A stretch of DNA of 64,000 nt, taken from Mimachlamys varia. Its lineage: Eukaryota; Mollusca; Bivalvia; Pectinida; Pectinidae. The notes under the pieces are model-generated. The model saw only the letters and a program-made list of their open reading frames with translations, did not search any database and was not told the origin of the DNA. Within the stretch, counting starts at the first letter, position 1; each line of letters opens with the position of its first letter. The translations under genes were made by a program, and so were the position numbers. This document shows positions 11,815 through 23,300 of this stretch, one piece after another. The DNA lies in contig OX392538.1 of assembly GCA_947623455.1 (NCBI GenBank), positions 30,813,001 to 30,877,000 of the forward strand. The letters are read 5' to 3'.

Positions 11815-12090
11815 TGGTTTATTTAGTTTTACGTCCTATCAACAGCCAGGTAATTTAAGGACGTGCCAGGAATTGAAAGTGTGGTTTATTTTTTTATTTT
11901 ACGTCCTAATAATAGGCAGGGTTATTTGAGGACGTGCCAGGTTTTGGAGGGAAGCCGGAGTACCAGGAGAAAAAACATCTACCTACAGTCAGTTCCTGTC
12001 AACTGCCCAACGTGGGATTCGAACTCGCAACCCAAAAGCGGTGACGCTAGTGGTAGAATGTCGGAACACCTTAACCACCGTGGCCCCTTT
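11815..12090 (-). repeat. SINE-1 copy b plus an extra tail fragment
   Basis: The minus strand carries a full SINE-1 at about 11880-12090: GGGGCCACGGTGGTTAAGG head, GCGAGTTCGAATCCCACG B box and a tail ending near TTAGGACGTAAAA. A second copy of only the 3' tail lies beside it at 11815-11865. The open frame across this region is repeat-derived. Confidence 0.85.
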
Positions 12091-12730
12091 ATCGAACATG
12101 TAGATGAAAGTGTAGCGTTTTTAAATGTACACGTGACAATCTACAGTCGATTCAACACAACTACTATAATCTACGAGGCCAATTAGGATTTAGGGAGCTT
12201 TGATTACACATCGGCGTGCACTAGGACACATCAGTGTTTGAAATAAAGGAAAACAACACAAGTGGAAAACTTACAGCTTTTATAGCAAATAAAATCGATC
12301 AATAAAGGTGTGCATATTTTATAACATTAAATATCATACAATATTAATCTGCTTATTATCAATCATCTTTTAGGAAGAAATGTCAGTGTGTTCTTAAGAA
12401 TTAAATTTTAATGGTTTTTAAAAATATGATACATTTTGGCTAATTCCTGGGTGAGTGAAACGGTAGGTAACTCTTAATTTGTCTTATTCTATACCAGATA
12501 GACCATTACAGTTAATCCCTCCCGAATACAGCTACTAATCCATGTAATTATCGCTACTAGTAATGATTACCGCTCAGATAAATGGTTCTATCGGTTATCT
12601 CCCTTGATGCATTATAAACGTTAAATTGACGTTATAGTTTGAAATGATACTTGTCTCCTCTTCCACAAGGGACGGAAGCAAGGCCTTTACCTCCCCTGAA
12701 ATCATAAATTATAAAACTACAAAAGTTTGA
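12091..12730. other. Spacer, nothing recognised
   Basis: AT-rich sequence without exon signals or clear repeats. Confidence 0.4.
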
Positions 12731-14062
12731 CAAGCCATAGGGTTAGACTTTGGTACAGTAGAGTATCTCCAATACAGTGCTTTGTTTAGGGTACCGTAGG
12801 GTGTCCTTTATGTAGAGGTCAGTTGTAGATATCGTATGGTGTACCTAATAAAGAGGTTAGTTGTATATATAGTAGAGTGTCCCAAATGAAGAGGTTAAAT
12901 TTTGTAGGTACTGTATTGTAGGGTGTCATTAATAAAGAGGTTTGTTAAAGGTATCGTAGGGTGTCCTTTATGTAGAGGTCAGTTGTAGGTATCGTATGGT
13001 GTACTTAATATAGAGGTTAGTTGTATATATAGTAGAGTGTCCCAAATGAAGAGGTTAGTTGTTGGTACTGTATCGCAGGGTGTCAATAATAAAAGGTTTG
13101 TTTAGGGTATCGTAGGGTGTCCTTTATGTAGAAGTCTGTTGTAGGTACTGTAGGATGTCCTTTATGTAGAGGTCAGTTGTAGGTACTGTAGGGTGTCCTT
13201 TATGTAGAGGTCAGTTGTAGGTACTGTAGGGTGTCCTTTATGTAGAGGTCAGTTGTAGGTACTGTAGGGTGTCCTTTATGTAGAAGTCAGTTGTAGGTAC
13301 TGTAGGGTGTCCTTTATGTAGAAGTCAATTGTAGGTACTGTAGGGTGTCCTTAATGTAGAGGTCAGTTGTAGGTACTGTAGGGTGTCCCTAATGTAGAGG
13401 TCAGTTGTAGGTACTGTAGGGTGTCCCTAATGTAGAGGTCAGTTGTAGGTACTGTAGGGTGTCCCTAATGTAGAGGTTAGTTGTAGGTACTGTAGGGTGT
13501 CCCTAATGTAGACGTTAGTTGTAGGTATCGTAGTGTGTCCTTAATGTAGAGGTCAGTTGTAGGTACTGTAGGGTGTCCCTAATGTAGAGGTTAGTTGTAG
13601 GTACTGTAGGGTGTCCCTAATGTAGAGGTTAGTTGTAGGTACTGTAGGGTGTCCCTAATGTAGAGGTTAGTTGTTGGTATTATAGGGTGTCCCTAATGTA
13701 AAGGTTAGTTGTAGGTATTGTAGGGTGTCCCTAATGTAGAGGTTAGCTGTTGGTATTATAGGGTGTCCCTAATGTAGAGGTTAGTTGTAGGTACTGTAGG
13801 GTGTCCCTAATGTAGAGCTTAGTTGTTGGTATTATAGGGTGTCCCTAATGTAGAGGTTAGTTGTAGGTACTGTAGGGTGTCCCTAATGTAGAGATTAGTT
13901 GTAGGTACTGTAGGGTGTCCCTAATGTAGAGGTTAGTTGTAGGTACTGTAGGGTGTCCCTAATGTAGAGGTTAGTTGTAGGTACTGTAGGGTGTCCCTAA
14001 TATAGAGGTTAGTTGTAGGTACTGTAGGGTGTCCCTAATGTAGAGGTTAGTTGTTGGTATAG
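12731..14062. repeat. 1.3 kb minisatellite, 38 bp unit
   Basis: About 34 units of 38 bp with core GGTACTGTAGGGTGTCCCTA followed by ATGTAGAGGTTAGTTGTA. The spacing is 38 bp in the homogeneous part (for example 13561 to 13599). The left third (12731-13130) is degenerate and the right part nearly uniform. There are two zones: units reading CCTTTATGTAGAGGTCAG at 12960-13330, and units reading CCCTAATGTAGAGGTTAG from 13380 on. It is unrelated in sequence to the 37 bp array but nearly equal in period. Confidence 0.97.
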
Positions 14063-14064
14063 CA

Positions 14065-14175
14065 TTGTCGTTTGTAAACAGTGTTTTGATTGGTCAAATC
14101 AGAAAAAACGATGTTAGTTTGACTTGCAAAAATATCATACATGTATCTCTCATTAGTGAAAATGTCACTTTTAAA
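14065..14175 (-). repeat. Family D repeat fragment
   Basis: GATTGGTCAAATCAGAAAAA and a TTAGTGAAAATGTCACTTTT end match the copies at 26100-26375 and 30108-30425. It is truncated by or abuts the end of the 38 bp array. Confidence 0.6.
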
Positions 14176-14703
14176 ATATCAATAGTTTTCAATATTGCAC
14201 TTGTAAAAATGTAACAAAATATATATTACTGCAACCGATAATTCAAAGCTTATTAGGAGATCATCTTTTTGTAGCCAGTAAAGCATTATTAAGACTTTGA
14301 CTAATGCCAAATAGTTTCAGCAGAAAAAAACATATAAGAATAATAGGTTATTTAATATATGAATAAATATGGAACAGTAAGTAAACAAAGTATCACAATA
14401 AACATATTGCTTAATATAGAAAAAGACGGCCGCCAATGATTTGTGCAATTCGTGTGCATCAGAAATGAAAGTAAAAGTTAAAATGTATACTGTAGGAAGA
14501 ATCTATATTGTATATCTTATACACACTATAAAGTTTTTTATAAGGAAACAACTGTTCAATGCCATGATAAGTTTGGGTTTCTATCTATTTATAGTAAGTC
14601 GTATGATATATGTAGTATGCAAATTATTTCAGTATCAATTCGTTTCCTGGTATTCGAGATTATCTAAACTTCCTTGTTTGTCGAAAGCTACCGATATTTC
14701 AAA
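14176..14703. other. AT-rich spacer upstream of the candidate leader exon
   Basis: An open frame (14441-14707) crosses here, but it has no family resemblance and ends in the start region of the candidate exon in another frame. No TATA box or initiator can be assigned with confidence. Confidence 0.35.
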
Positions 14704-14751
14704 ATGAAGGAATCTGTTCCGTTATTACTCCTAAATGTGCTCCTGCCAACG
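14704..14751 (+). CDS. Candidate isolated signal-peptide exon
   Basis: ATG followed by 16 codons, MKESVPLLLLNVLLPT, ends exactly at a good donor, GTAAGT, in phase 0. The start context is AAAATGA (A at -3). Length, phase and hydrophobic leader character parallel the leader exon at 20302-20340, and phase 0 would join in frame to exon 2 at 26452. It may be an alternative first exon of the membrane-protein gene, the first exon of an unseen gene, or chance. I found no downstream exon of its own between 14752 and 19800. Confidence 0.4.
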
Positions 14752-15394
14752 GTAAGTAATGTTATAGAACTATTTGTAAAATGAAGAATTGGTATTTGCT
14801 TTATTTACATTTGTATGGCAAAGTTACTTTAATATAAACTTATCGGGGATTCATGCGTTTTAACAGACGATAAATGATATGAAGCCCGATGAGGTCATTT
14901 TATTTGTTGAATAGAAACGCCAACGGCTCGTCGTCAAAATAGCCATTCCTTTTTTCGAATTTTGATGTCGAATATTAAGAAGTTATCATAGTTTTTTTTT
15001 ATAAAATTGAAATCGGAAATGGAATGGAAAACAAATTTAAAAACATATCGATTGTTGATGTTGATGTTGTCTTGATAGATTTTTTCTGCTGTTATAAATG
15101 ACAGATCTTTACCATTTATGTCGACCACAAAGATCGTGATTAAACTACAGTTGTGCATCGCCATTTGTGTACCTGTATATTTATAAACTTAAAGATTGGT
15201 TGTCATATTTTTTACGTTTATTGGTGTGTTACATACATTGGCGCACCTAAGTTACATAAATTATAAATGAATGTCAAATCTACGACAACTAAAACTTTGA
15301 TTTACATTTGTTGTAAAACAAAGCACAGACGATGCAGACATATACATATATAATTGGCCAAAGCATGTTTAAATGCCATGGTAACATCAACCCG
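14752..15394. other. Spacer, nothing recognised
   Basis: AT-rich. Open frames at 14934-15164 and 15289-15474 (minus) have no splice context or family resemblance. Confidence 0.35.
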
Positions 15395-15530
15395 TTAATA
15401 GTGGAGCAGTGCATCTCCAACGCCACAATTATGTCGTCATCACAATGATGACGTACCGCACACAAATGCTGCACCTTTTAAATTAAGTAATAGATACAGT
15501 ATGCCGTATAAAGGAATTAAACTGTTATGT
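15395..15530 (-). repeat. Family B repeat fragment
   Basis: GCTGCACCTTTTAAATTAAG and TAATAGATACAGTATGCCG match the copies at 29530-29800, 34150-34620, 51330-51900 and 57650-57910. Confidence 0.65.
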
Positions 15531-15639
15531 AATTGGAAAATAGCATATATTGGGCATAGTATCTTCATTCAGTCTCTGTGCAGTGGCATTGTAAAAAAAC
15601 CCGTTATGATTGTTTGCAATTTTTTATTAAAACATAATT

Positions 15640-15960
15640 TGTATACGCCTGTCACGTAAAACATTATGGCTTTGTCCGTCCGTCGGGAACCTTTCTTTGT
15701 CCAGGGATCTCCTACAATTTCCTACCTATCTCCTGCAAACTTGCTATGCTTAACAACTATGGTATGGAGTTATATAAGCCTGAAAGGAGGTTAAATTCGA
15801 CAATATTAACTAGAGTTATGACCCTTCTTGGTAATATATAGAAAATGTGTTTACTGTTGTTTGTTTGTGTTTGCACAACTAGACAACCTACAGTTAGGAA
15901 TTTTATTTCACCTGCTTTGTACTGAACTTTGACACATTTGATATACATTTATAGTAAAAC
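15640..15960. repeat. Probable dispersed repeat with GTCCGTCCGTC motif
   Basis: It carries TTTGTCCGTCCGTCGGGAAC followed by GAGTTATGACCCTTCTTGG, a motif order I associate with abundant molluscan repeats (remembered, not searched). A related sequence type occurs at 53900-54100 and 54560-54660. Confidence 0.4.
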
Positions 15961-16742
15961 GGGCCGATATTGTCCGCATGTGGTGCTATTGCTTTTGTTT
16001 ATTGACATAAAAGTCACGTACGTAGTTTTTAAATATAGCCATGCATGGTAGGCCGTAAGAAATTTTACCTGGTACCATTATTTATGAACGTAAACGGCAA
16101 CTAAATTTTAATCGTTTCTCCTTTCTTTTAAAGACCCAATATAAGTAACTTCTGGAAATGTTTCGTGATTCTGAAAAATTATTTTAAAACATCCAGTTGA
16201 TAACCACGCAAAAATAAGTCTTAAACGAAGTAAACCTGAGCGGTCCCCAACAGGAATACTAACAAAAAAAAATCCAAAGTATTGAAAATAATTCAGTTGT
16301 GGTCCACTTCAACAACAAGCCGAAGATAGAAGACTGTTCGAAATAGACGCGTGTTTACAAATACCGAGTTTCAACTGCTGCTGTAACGGTGACCGCGTAA
16401 GAAATCATCTTGAATATTGCTGATATCAGATAATTTTAACTAAATCTTTAAATATAATAAGTTATTATTGCTTCAAGTTTTGCCGAAAGTTACGTGTATT
16501 TAGCCTTTTTCCCCTTGACACTTCTTTATTATTATAGTTGAGCTTTCGCCCCGGTTTGGCAGGCTTGGACTTTTGGTCCCCTGGCCGAGACAAACCACAA
16601 ATATCAAATAACAGAAGTTCCATCTCCCTTCATGGGAGTGGAATGGCTGGTTCAACATTCATCGGTTAAATTATATGTACATGTCGCACTGGTTCCACCG
16701 TTGTCAATATAATCGCGTTGGGTGTTCTTCTGGGGGCATTTA
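15961..16742. other. Spacer, nothing firmly recognised
   Basis: A GC-richer stretch at 16540-16740 (TTTCGCCCCGGTTTGGCAGG onwards) may be a repeat fragment. No exon can be supported. Confidence 0.35.
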
Positions 16743-16900
16743 AGAAATAGTTTTTCTTTTTTTGTTGTTTACTTTTGTGTAAACTGATTTTTTATACAGA
16801 TATTTTAAATGACGCGCGTTAGCGCATTATGTTGGAATATCTGTATAAGAAATAAGTTTACACACAAGAAAACAACAAAAAAGAACAATTATTTCTTTTA
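16743..16900. repeat. Fold-back element 3
   Basis: Left arm 16743-16806 (GTTGTTTACTTTTGTGTAAA then TATACAGATATT) pairs with right arm 16834-16900 (AATATCTGTATA then TTTACACACAAGAAAACAAC). The short loop is GACGCGCGTTAGCGC. Confidence 0.85.
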
Positions 16901-17004
16901 TTAACATTTTGACACTTTAAAATTGATTTACGCAACTTACAAATTTTTTTTAATTTTTTTTAAATTTTTTTATTTTTCATCACATTACATGAATATAACA
17001 ATAC

Positions 17005-17057
17005 ATCGTTATTATCATCATCATAATCATCATATCATCATCATCCATACAGACAAC

Positions 17058-17096
<39 letters not shown>

Positions 17097-17215
17097 TATA
17101 GACAATCATCATCATACTCATCACATCATCATCAACACTCATCATCACAATCATCGTCCATACAGACAATCATCACCATAATCATCACATCATCATCATC
17201 ATCATCCATATAGAC

Positions 17216-17254
<39 letters not shown>

Positions 17255-17460
17255 TATAGACAATCATCATCATCATCATCAATATAGACAATCGTCACCA
17301 TCATCATCATCATCCATATAGACAATCATCATCATCATCATCATCATCCATATAGACAATCATCATCATCATCAACATCCATACAGACAATCATCATCAT
17401 CAACATCCATATAGACAATCATCATCATCAACATCCATATAGACAATCATCATCAACTTA
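17005..17460. repeat. CAT/ATC microsatellite with CCATATAGACAATCATC units
   Basis: Runs of (CAT)n are broken by CCATATAGACAAT, forming a variable-length minisatellite of 20-50 bp units. A His/Ser-rich open frame here is a translation of the repeat. Confidence 0.93.
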
Positions 17461-18345
17461 CAAAAATAACAATCGTCATTTATTGAACGTTATACGCACT
17501 GACGGAAGAACCGACAATTGATGGAATACCGAAAAAACTTATTCCAATTTGGCGGGAAAGAATGTCAACTTCAAGAAGCAAACAAAATATAGTCCAAATT
17601 ACATTGTTTGTTACTGTGAGAAAGTGAAGATATTTTATTTTTTCATTATTATATTGCTTTCAATTGCTTGTCATGTTTTTAAAAAATCAAGTTCATCAAG
17701 TTTTAATCAAAGGTAACAAATTAACCCTAGATACATTATTATTTGGAAATGAGGATTACTCGAGTGATGAAAATAAAGCCTTGTTTATATATGTCCAGCA
17801 GTTCATATCTTGTACTCGTAGGTTTACCTAGGTCTCTCTTCTCTATCCCAATCCTCCTTAATATTTTCATTTTCGTCACTCTGTTTTTTCAAGTGGCATA
17901 ATCATGTACAATTTTGTATATATAATTGTTTTCCTAAGTGCGTGCGCTTGAATGAACATGAGTCAGTGTGGTATTATGTGTGCGATATTTTCGATAGACC
18001 TTTGTACATACTGTAAACACGTGTATAAAATAATATAACATAATTGGCATGTGATGGGCCATCGAGCAACAGTCGGCGCAGTGGAAACGGATTTTCAAGA
18101 AAGGACGGATTGAAAAGGAGAAAGACACAAGCGCGGGATGCGATGAACAATTGTATAGTTGAATGATTCGAATAGTGCCAGGATATCACTGTGCTGACTG
18201 TGCTGGGTGGTCCAAATTACTTGACCAAAATATTGATATTTATCATAAGAATATTCTTAATGTATTTTAACTGTGTAATTTTAGAGTAAATGTGTAAATA
18301 GTAAGAGAGAAAGTGTAAAAGTATTTATATAACATTATTGTGGAG
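17461..18345. other. Spacer, nothing recognised
   Basis: AT-rich sequence with overlapping minus-strand open frames at 17934-18189 that lack splice context. Confidence 0.35.
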
Positions 18346-18420
18346 GTAACCCCCCCCCCTGCCCCCCCCTCTCTCTCAACTCTCTCTCTCTCCCTCTCCC
18401 CTTCTCCCTCTCTATATAGC
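18346..18420. repeat. C-run and CT microsatellite
   Basis: CCCCCCCCCTGCCCCCCC is followed by (CT)n and CTCCC repeats. Confidence 0.9.
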
Positions 18421-19339
18421 ATTAAGATTATGAAATTTAAACTAATTAAGCCATCTTATGATATGTATATAAAATTGAATATATTGATTGGAAAGGGCGT
18501 TGATAATGTTCATGTAACTTGTGCCCAATCCATTTGCAAATTGGCAATAAAATATGTTTAAACTAAAAATTAACATTGCGCATTCACATTGATAGTGGTC
18601 CGGCTTGTATTTCTACGCGCTGGACTAACGTTTACCGAAGTGTAAACGTCAAATTCGTTGGTAGTACCATATAGGGAATACAAACCGGAAATGTAAATAT
18701 TTAGCAGTATACTGCTAAGCGGTAATTTTTTAAACCGGCAAAATCCAGGCTATCGCATAAAAAGGCTTACACGAACATACCACAGTCTCCCAAATATGCC
18801 TAAACAAAAAATACACATTCATATCACATATACCGGCAGGTCTTTCTTGTTAAAGAAATCTGAATCTTGTAAATGACAGTATCTGTGAAAAAGGACGTAT
18901 AAAATGAAATAAAACCTAACCAAACGATAAATTTACATGTTATGTGTACGTGGACCACCATTAGTTACGGAAAAATGTAGTTTTTTTAAAGAGAGATAGC
19001 GATTGCATTAAGGCGTATTTATCAGCTGTTTGATCAGTAAAGACATTCCCTTTTAACACTTTAAGGTATTGATAAGGTACGCTTAGGTAACTGAAATAAA
19101 TTATGAGGCCCTGTAACGCTATACATATGAAATTGTCACCTGTTAGGCAAAAATGGATATACCTTACATTTTCGGTTCAGTATTTAATTATATTTAATGA
19201 TAAATTTCGGGTATATGATTCTGAAATCTCTATTCAAGACTCAGTAAAACTTGTAATTGTTATAATACTAGTTTTGAATGCAACTACACTATATGCATAT
19301 AATTAAATTTTGCCTATTCCCAAAATGTTAATATTTTCA
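18421..19339. other. Spacer with a family C fragment at 18755-18850
   Basis: AAAAGGCTTACACGAACATA to ATATACCGGCAGG matches the 5' part of family C (see 48536-48985). Near 19245-19300 a short stretch (TTTTGAATGCAACTACACTATA) resembles intron-1 sequence of the inverted-repeat arms (for example 2353-2380), a possible third fragment of that unit. Confidence 0.45.
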
Positions 19340-19622
19340 GGTTATATCGTATAACCTCAAAAATCAGACAACGCAAAACGTGATGACGTCATATACCGCC
19401 ATGTTTGGCGCGATATTTTGTAATAAATTTTCTGATTGGTTGAAGTTGTTTAGCGGTGAAATTTATGCACATGGCTGTGGTTTTTGCAAAACCATTCTAT
19501 TTTTGAATGATTTTGAATGATCGGTACATACCGAAAAAAAATGTGTGCACTTTGCATAAATCCGCAAGCGGTTTATGCAAAAAAAGTGCACACAGTTTTT
19601 TTCGGTATATACCGTATAACCC
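19340..19622. repeat. Fold-back element 4 with long internal hairpin
   Basis: The ends read GGTTATATCGTATAACCT and CGGTATATACCGTATAACCC. Inside, 19522-19613 is a near-perfect hairpin: CGGTACATACCG, then GTGTGCACTTTGCATAAA, a CGCAAGCG loop, TTTATGC and GTGCACACAG, then CGGTATATACCG. MITE-like. Confidence 0.85.
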
Positions 19623-20085
19623 TAACAAAAACATTGGTCATTCCTTAAATATACACTCTATAAACTAGCTTAATCTGTTTTAAGGTTTTAATGTGATAAT
19701 TAGTAAAGTTTATAAAAGTACCGAACCAATATACCCAGAAGTGTGCGTTATTAACAATATTGATATTTTTTTCATTTATTTCATGTGCGGTTTTTTTGGC
19801 CGCAGAATTTTACATCTTGTTCCAGTTACGATGTAGGTAAACATATGTGCTGCTTCAATCCCATATCATATGAGTGTGGAGGCTATGCAAAACACCCGCA
19901 TTTTAAGCTTACCTTTTGAAACACCTGGTCTGAATTACATATCTATCAGTTTTTAGGTGGATCGTGTAAGTCTGTCCTTAGTTCAATTTTTTGTCCATAG
20001 TTTAATCAATTTTTTATTCGGGATTTAAGGCTTTTTGACGCTTCGATATTGTATTCCATCGATACACTGCGTACACTCGATAAGG

Positions 20086-20301
20086 CATAAGATATTAGTT
20101 TTGCTTTTTTTTATTAACAATAGCATACTGATAATACGAACACATTTAGAGTATGTGGTCCCATGTCAGGCTAGGTTACACGTTACATGTACATAATGTA
20201 AACTTACCCTGATCTTCCACTGGAAAGTATCATGATCTAAGAATATCTCGTTTCTTGGTACATAATCTACCCGTGTTCAATCAAAGCTTCCGGCTGCAAA
20301 G
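20086..20301 (+). promoter_or_regulatory. Probable promoter/5' UTR of the membrane-protein gene
   Basis: This sequence is conserved with 2480-2710 in the other arm and lies immediately upstream of the leader ATG. The start context GCAAAGATGG has A at -3 and G at +4. No unambiguous TATA box is visible. Confidence 0.4.
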
Positions 20302-20340
20302 ATGGCGACAGCAGTGCTTCTAATGGTACTTCTATCGTCG
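20302..20340 (+). CDS. Membrane-protein gene exon 1 (signal peptide)
   Basis: MATAVLLMVLLSS, 13 codons, phase 0 into the GTGAGT donor at 20341. Mirror copy at 2441-2479. Confidence 0.8.
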
Positions 20341-23300
20341 GTGAGTACTATACTAATTGAAGCTCAATATGAATGGGACTGCTTGCCATTTTACGTTTAA
20401 AGCCTATTTGGGATTAATAAAAAGGCTGTATTTATATGTAAATATATTTAACCTTTTCAATCGAACAAAGAAAAGTTTTTTTATGGTACACATTAACTGA
20501 ATGAACTTTGTTAAAAATGACTTTCAATCCATATATTTACATTTTTACAATAGCACATTTGTTTAATTTCATTTAAATTTTCCAATGTTTCCAATTTCCT
20601 GTGTTTGTATATACGTCGTCATTTAAATGACATTTGCGGAAGACAAGTTTGAATGAATTTATATATGTATATAGTGTCGTTACGTTCAAAAGTATTAATA
20701 TAATATAATTGATGAGTTCGGAGGAAAGATTTTTTCAGTAGACTGTTGGTATTCCCATGGGGACAAATTGTGCCCCAGTTTATTTGGTTGGAAAGTATTT
20801 CATCTTTCGAAAACCCGGCCAATGCGTAAGTAGAGTTACCGCGGTTAACAAGAAGGCCAAGTTCTTTTTGCAAACAATGAATGTCATAGTGTTTGCAAAC
20901 CAGGTTCAGGTTATTAGATTCCTTGTCTGCAGACCAGACACAACAACATACGTATCATATAGGTCGATGATTGTTGATCAGGGTAAACAAACAGAACGTT
21001 TTAAATATATACGTCGATCCACTTTTCCATCGTTATATGAATGAGTTGTTTGTTCCAAATTAGCATACATAAATACCTTTTCTGCTAAACTACACAAGCA
21101 TTCATTAAAACGTATTGCAAAATCACACTAAATCTTCTATAGTTTTTTATGGTATAGTTATTTTCAAAAGGAAATATTTATCACGTTTAAAAAAAATAAA
21201 ACAGATGTCTTGAAAAATGTCAACATCGATACGTCTACTTGACTAATGACTAGGATTGTCGGGTCACCATACGATGCACGAGTGTAACCATGATACGAGA
21301 ATCAAGCAGAATTAGATTTGATATTTTTGTCTTGAGTGAAATTTACTGTATAAATGTTTTTGCGAGGCTTTATCATGATAATGTTGGGAGACGACTTATC
21401 GAAAGTAAAATTTAATAGAAGATATGCAAAGTACATTTTGAATTACTTTAGTATGTTGAAGTGTGTATTTAAATGCACATGTGCATCAATTGTATGCAAA
21501 CTCATTCAGGTCTGAACTCCTGTGTATTTCCTAAGAATAACTATTTGTTTATGGGAAGCGGATTGCTACGATAGTAACGGCAATATCCGTGGTTGCTAAG
21601 GAAGTATAATGCATCTTCATCGATACATGTATATTTGGAAAAAAACGCAGTAAATAAACTTGTAAACCTTTGAAGGTTATGTCGAATTTTCAACAATCTT
21701 ATCATTGTCAAAAACAAAACAGACAAAGATAATAATATGAAAAAGGCAAAGCCTTAAAAGAGCGAGGCTTAAATAAATCTCTGATATTGGTTCAGAAAGG
21801 GAGACAATTTCCATAATTTAAAGTCGGCAAGCCCAAAAAACACCTTCTCAAGCAACAACAGAGATAAATGCAGAAGACATTCAAATAAAGATATTCCGGT
21901 TATTTTCAACATTCCGTAAATAACCGATGTAGGCCAAGTATGACGTAACGTAAATGTGTGACTTGTTTCCGGTTTCACCACGGAAAGGCTACTTGATGTT
22001 TGGTTTATTGAGTTGTATGTCCTTTTAACAGCCAGGGTCATTTAAGGACTTGCCAAGTTTTGGCGGTGCAGGAGAGCCGTAGTACCCGAAGAAAAACACC
22101 GACTTACGGTTAGTACCCGGAAACTGCCCCACGTGGTATTTGAACTCGCAACCCAGGGATGGAGGGCTAGTGGTAGAATGTCGGAACACCTTCACCACTC
22201 GACCACCGCGGCCCCCTACTACAGGACGAAAATTTAACAGCAAAGGGTAGCAACAGGGGGAAACAACTTTGTTTACACACACATGTGTTACCATTCAATA
22301 GCTTCGCTCTTATTATTGTTCATCTATAGTGAACACGTCATGTGACGTTTAAATCATGTTATTCAATACCCAATCAAGTTTAATTAAACACCCTATTCCG
22401 ATCAAATAGAAACAGTAATTATTTCACAGCTGGTGATGATATAGCTAGTATAATATAAAAATAAAAAACACTGATTTCCAGACAATACGAATTCACATAA
22501 TAAGTTAATTTAAAGTAGTAAGCTGGAAATTTGTTGTTTTGTCAACTGAAAAGTACATGTTATCTTTAAAAATCTGTGATGAAATTTTCAAAATCGGAGA
22601 AATTTTAAAAAGCTCAACGGCTTACCTGACATTTGTACCAATGCTAGAGGGGCGGGGAGAGCCAAGGTATTACAAGGGGGGGGGGGGGGGGTCATTGCGC
22701 TTGTGTACGTACCTCAGTGTGATTTTCGTTGCTACATTTTTGTATAAACAGTGTGGTGTTATGATACGTTAGAAGATAAGTTATTTTTCCATTGACAAAG
22801 GTACCGCTTACAAGGTATGACGTCACATCTGAACCTAGGTATTGGATAAGTTAAATCTTTGTTTTCTGATATTGATCTTAGGTTTAACCTATACATTCAT
22901 TTACCTGACAAGTAAAATAAGATGGCGTTATACTCTATTATGTGATTGCGTCAATTACAGTTGGTAAAGTAAATATGCTATATTGAAGTTTTGTTTGACC
23001 TTGATCATATAAATGCTGATAGGAGCTGCAATGCAACACATAGACCAAACACGTATTACTAATAATTGTAGGTACAGTTGATCTGGATTTTTATCAATCT
23101 GACTGAAATTCATATCCATTGTCGCTCCGGTATTCTCCGTATACTTATTACCTACATGTTTATAACGGAGTCAGAGTAAGGATCTGCACTGGTTGTCATG
23201 AGACTGTAACAAAATTTGTTTTTGTAACGTCATCAATCTTGTTTTCGACGTCCATTTCAATAGAATTACGAAATTGTTTGTTAGTAATGGAGTAAGAGTA

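Larger units (their letters stand above)
19800..22482. repeat. Right arm of the large inverted duplication
   Basis: This is the reverse-complement partner of 1-3620. It contains the promoter flank, leader exon and first 2.1 kb of intron 1 of the membrane-protein gene. It lacks the family-A insertion (empty site near 21675, where CATAAC and CAAAGGTTTAC are nearly adjacent on the minus strand) and lacks the 2893-3412 SINE. These empty sites order the events: the SINE at 22000-22218 came before duplication, the other two insertions came after. Homology past 22482 cannot be tested because the partner lies outside the window. Confidence 0.88.

Noticed and set aside
16923..17213. His/Ser-rich protein
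   Set aside because: Translation of the CAT microsatellite.
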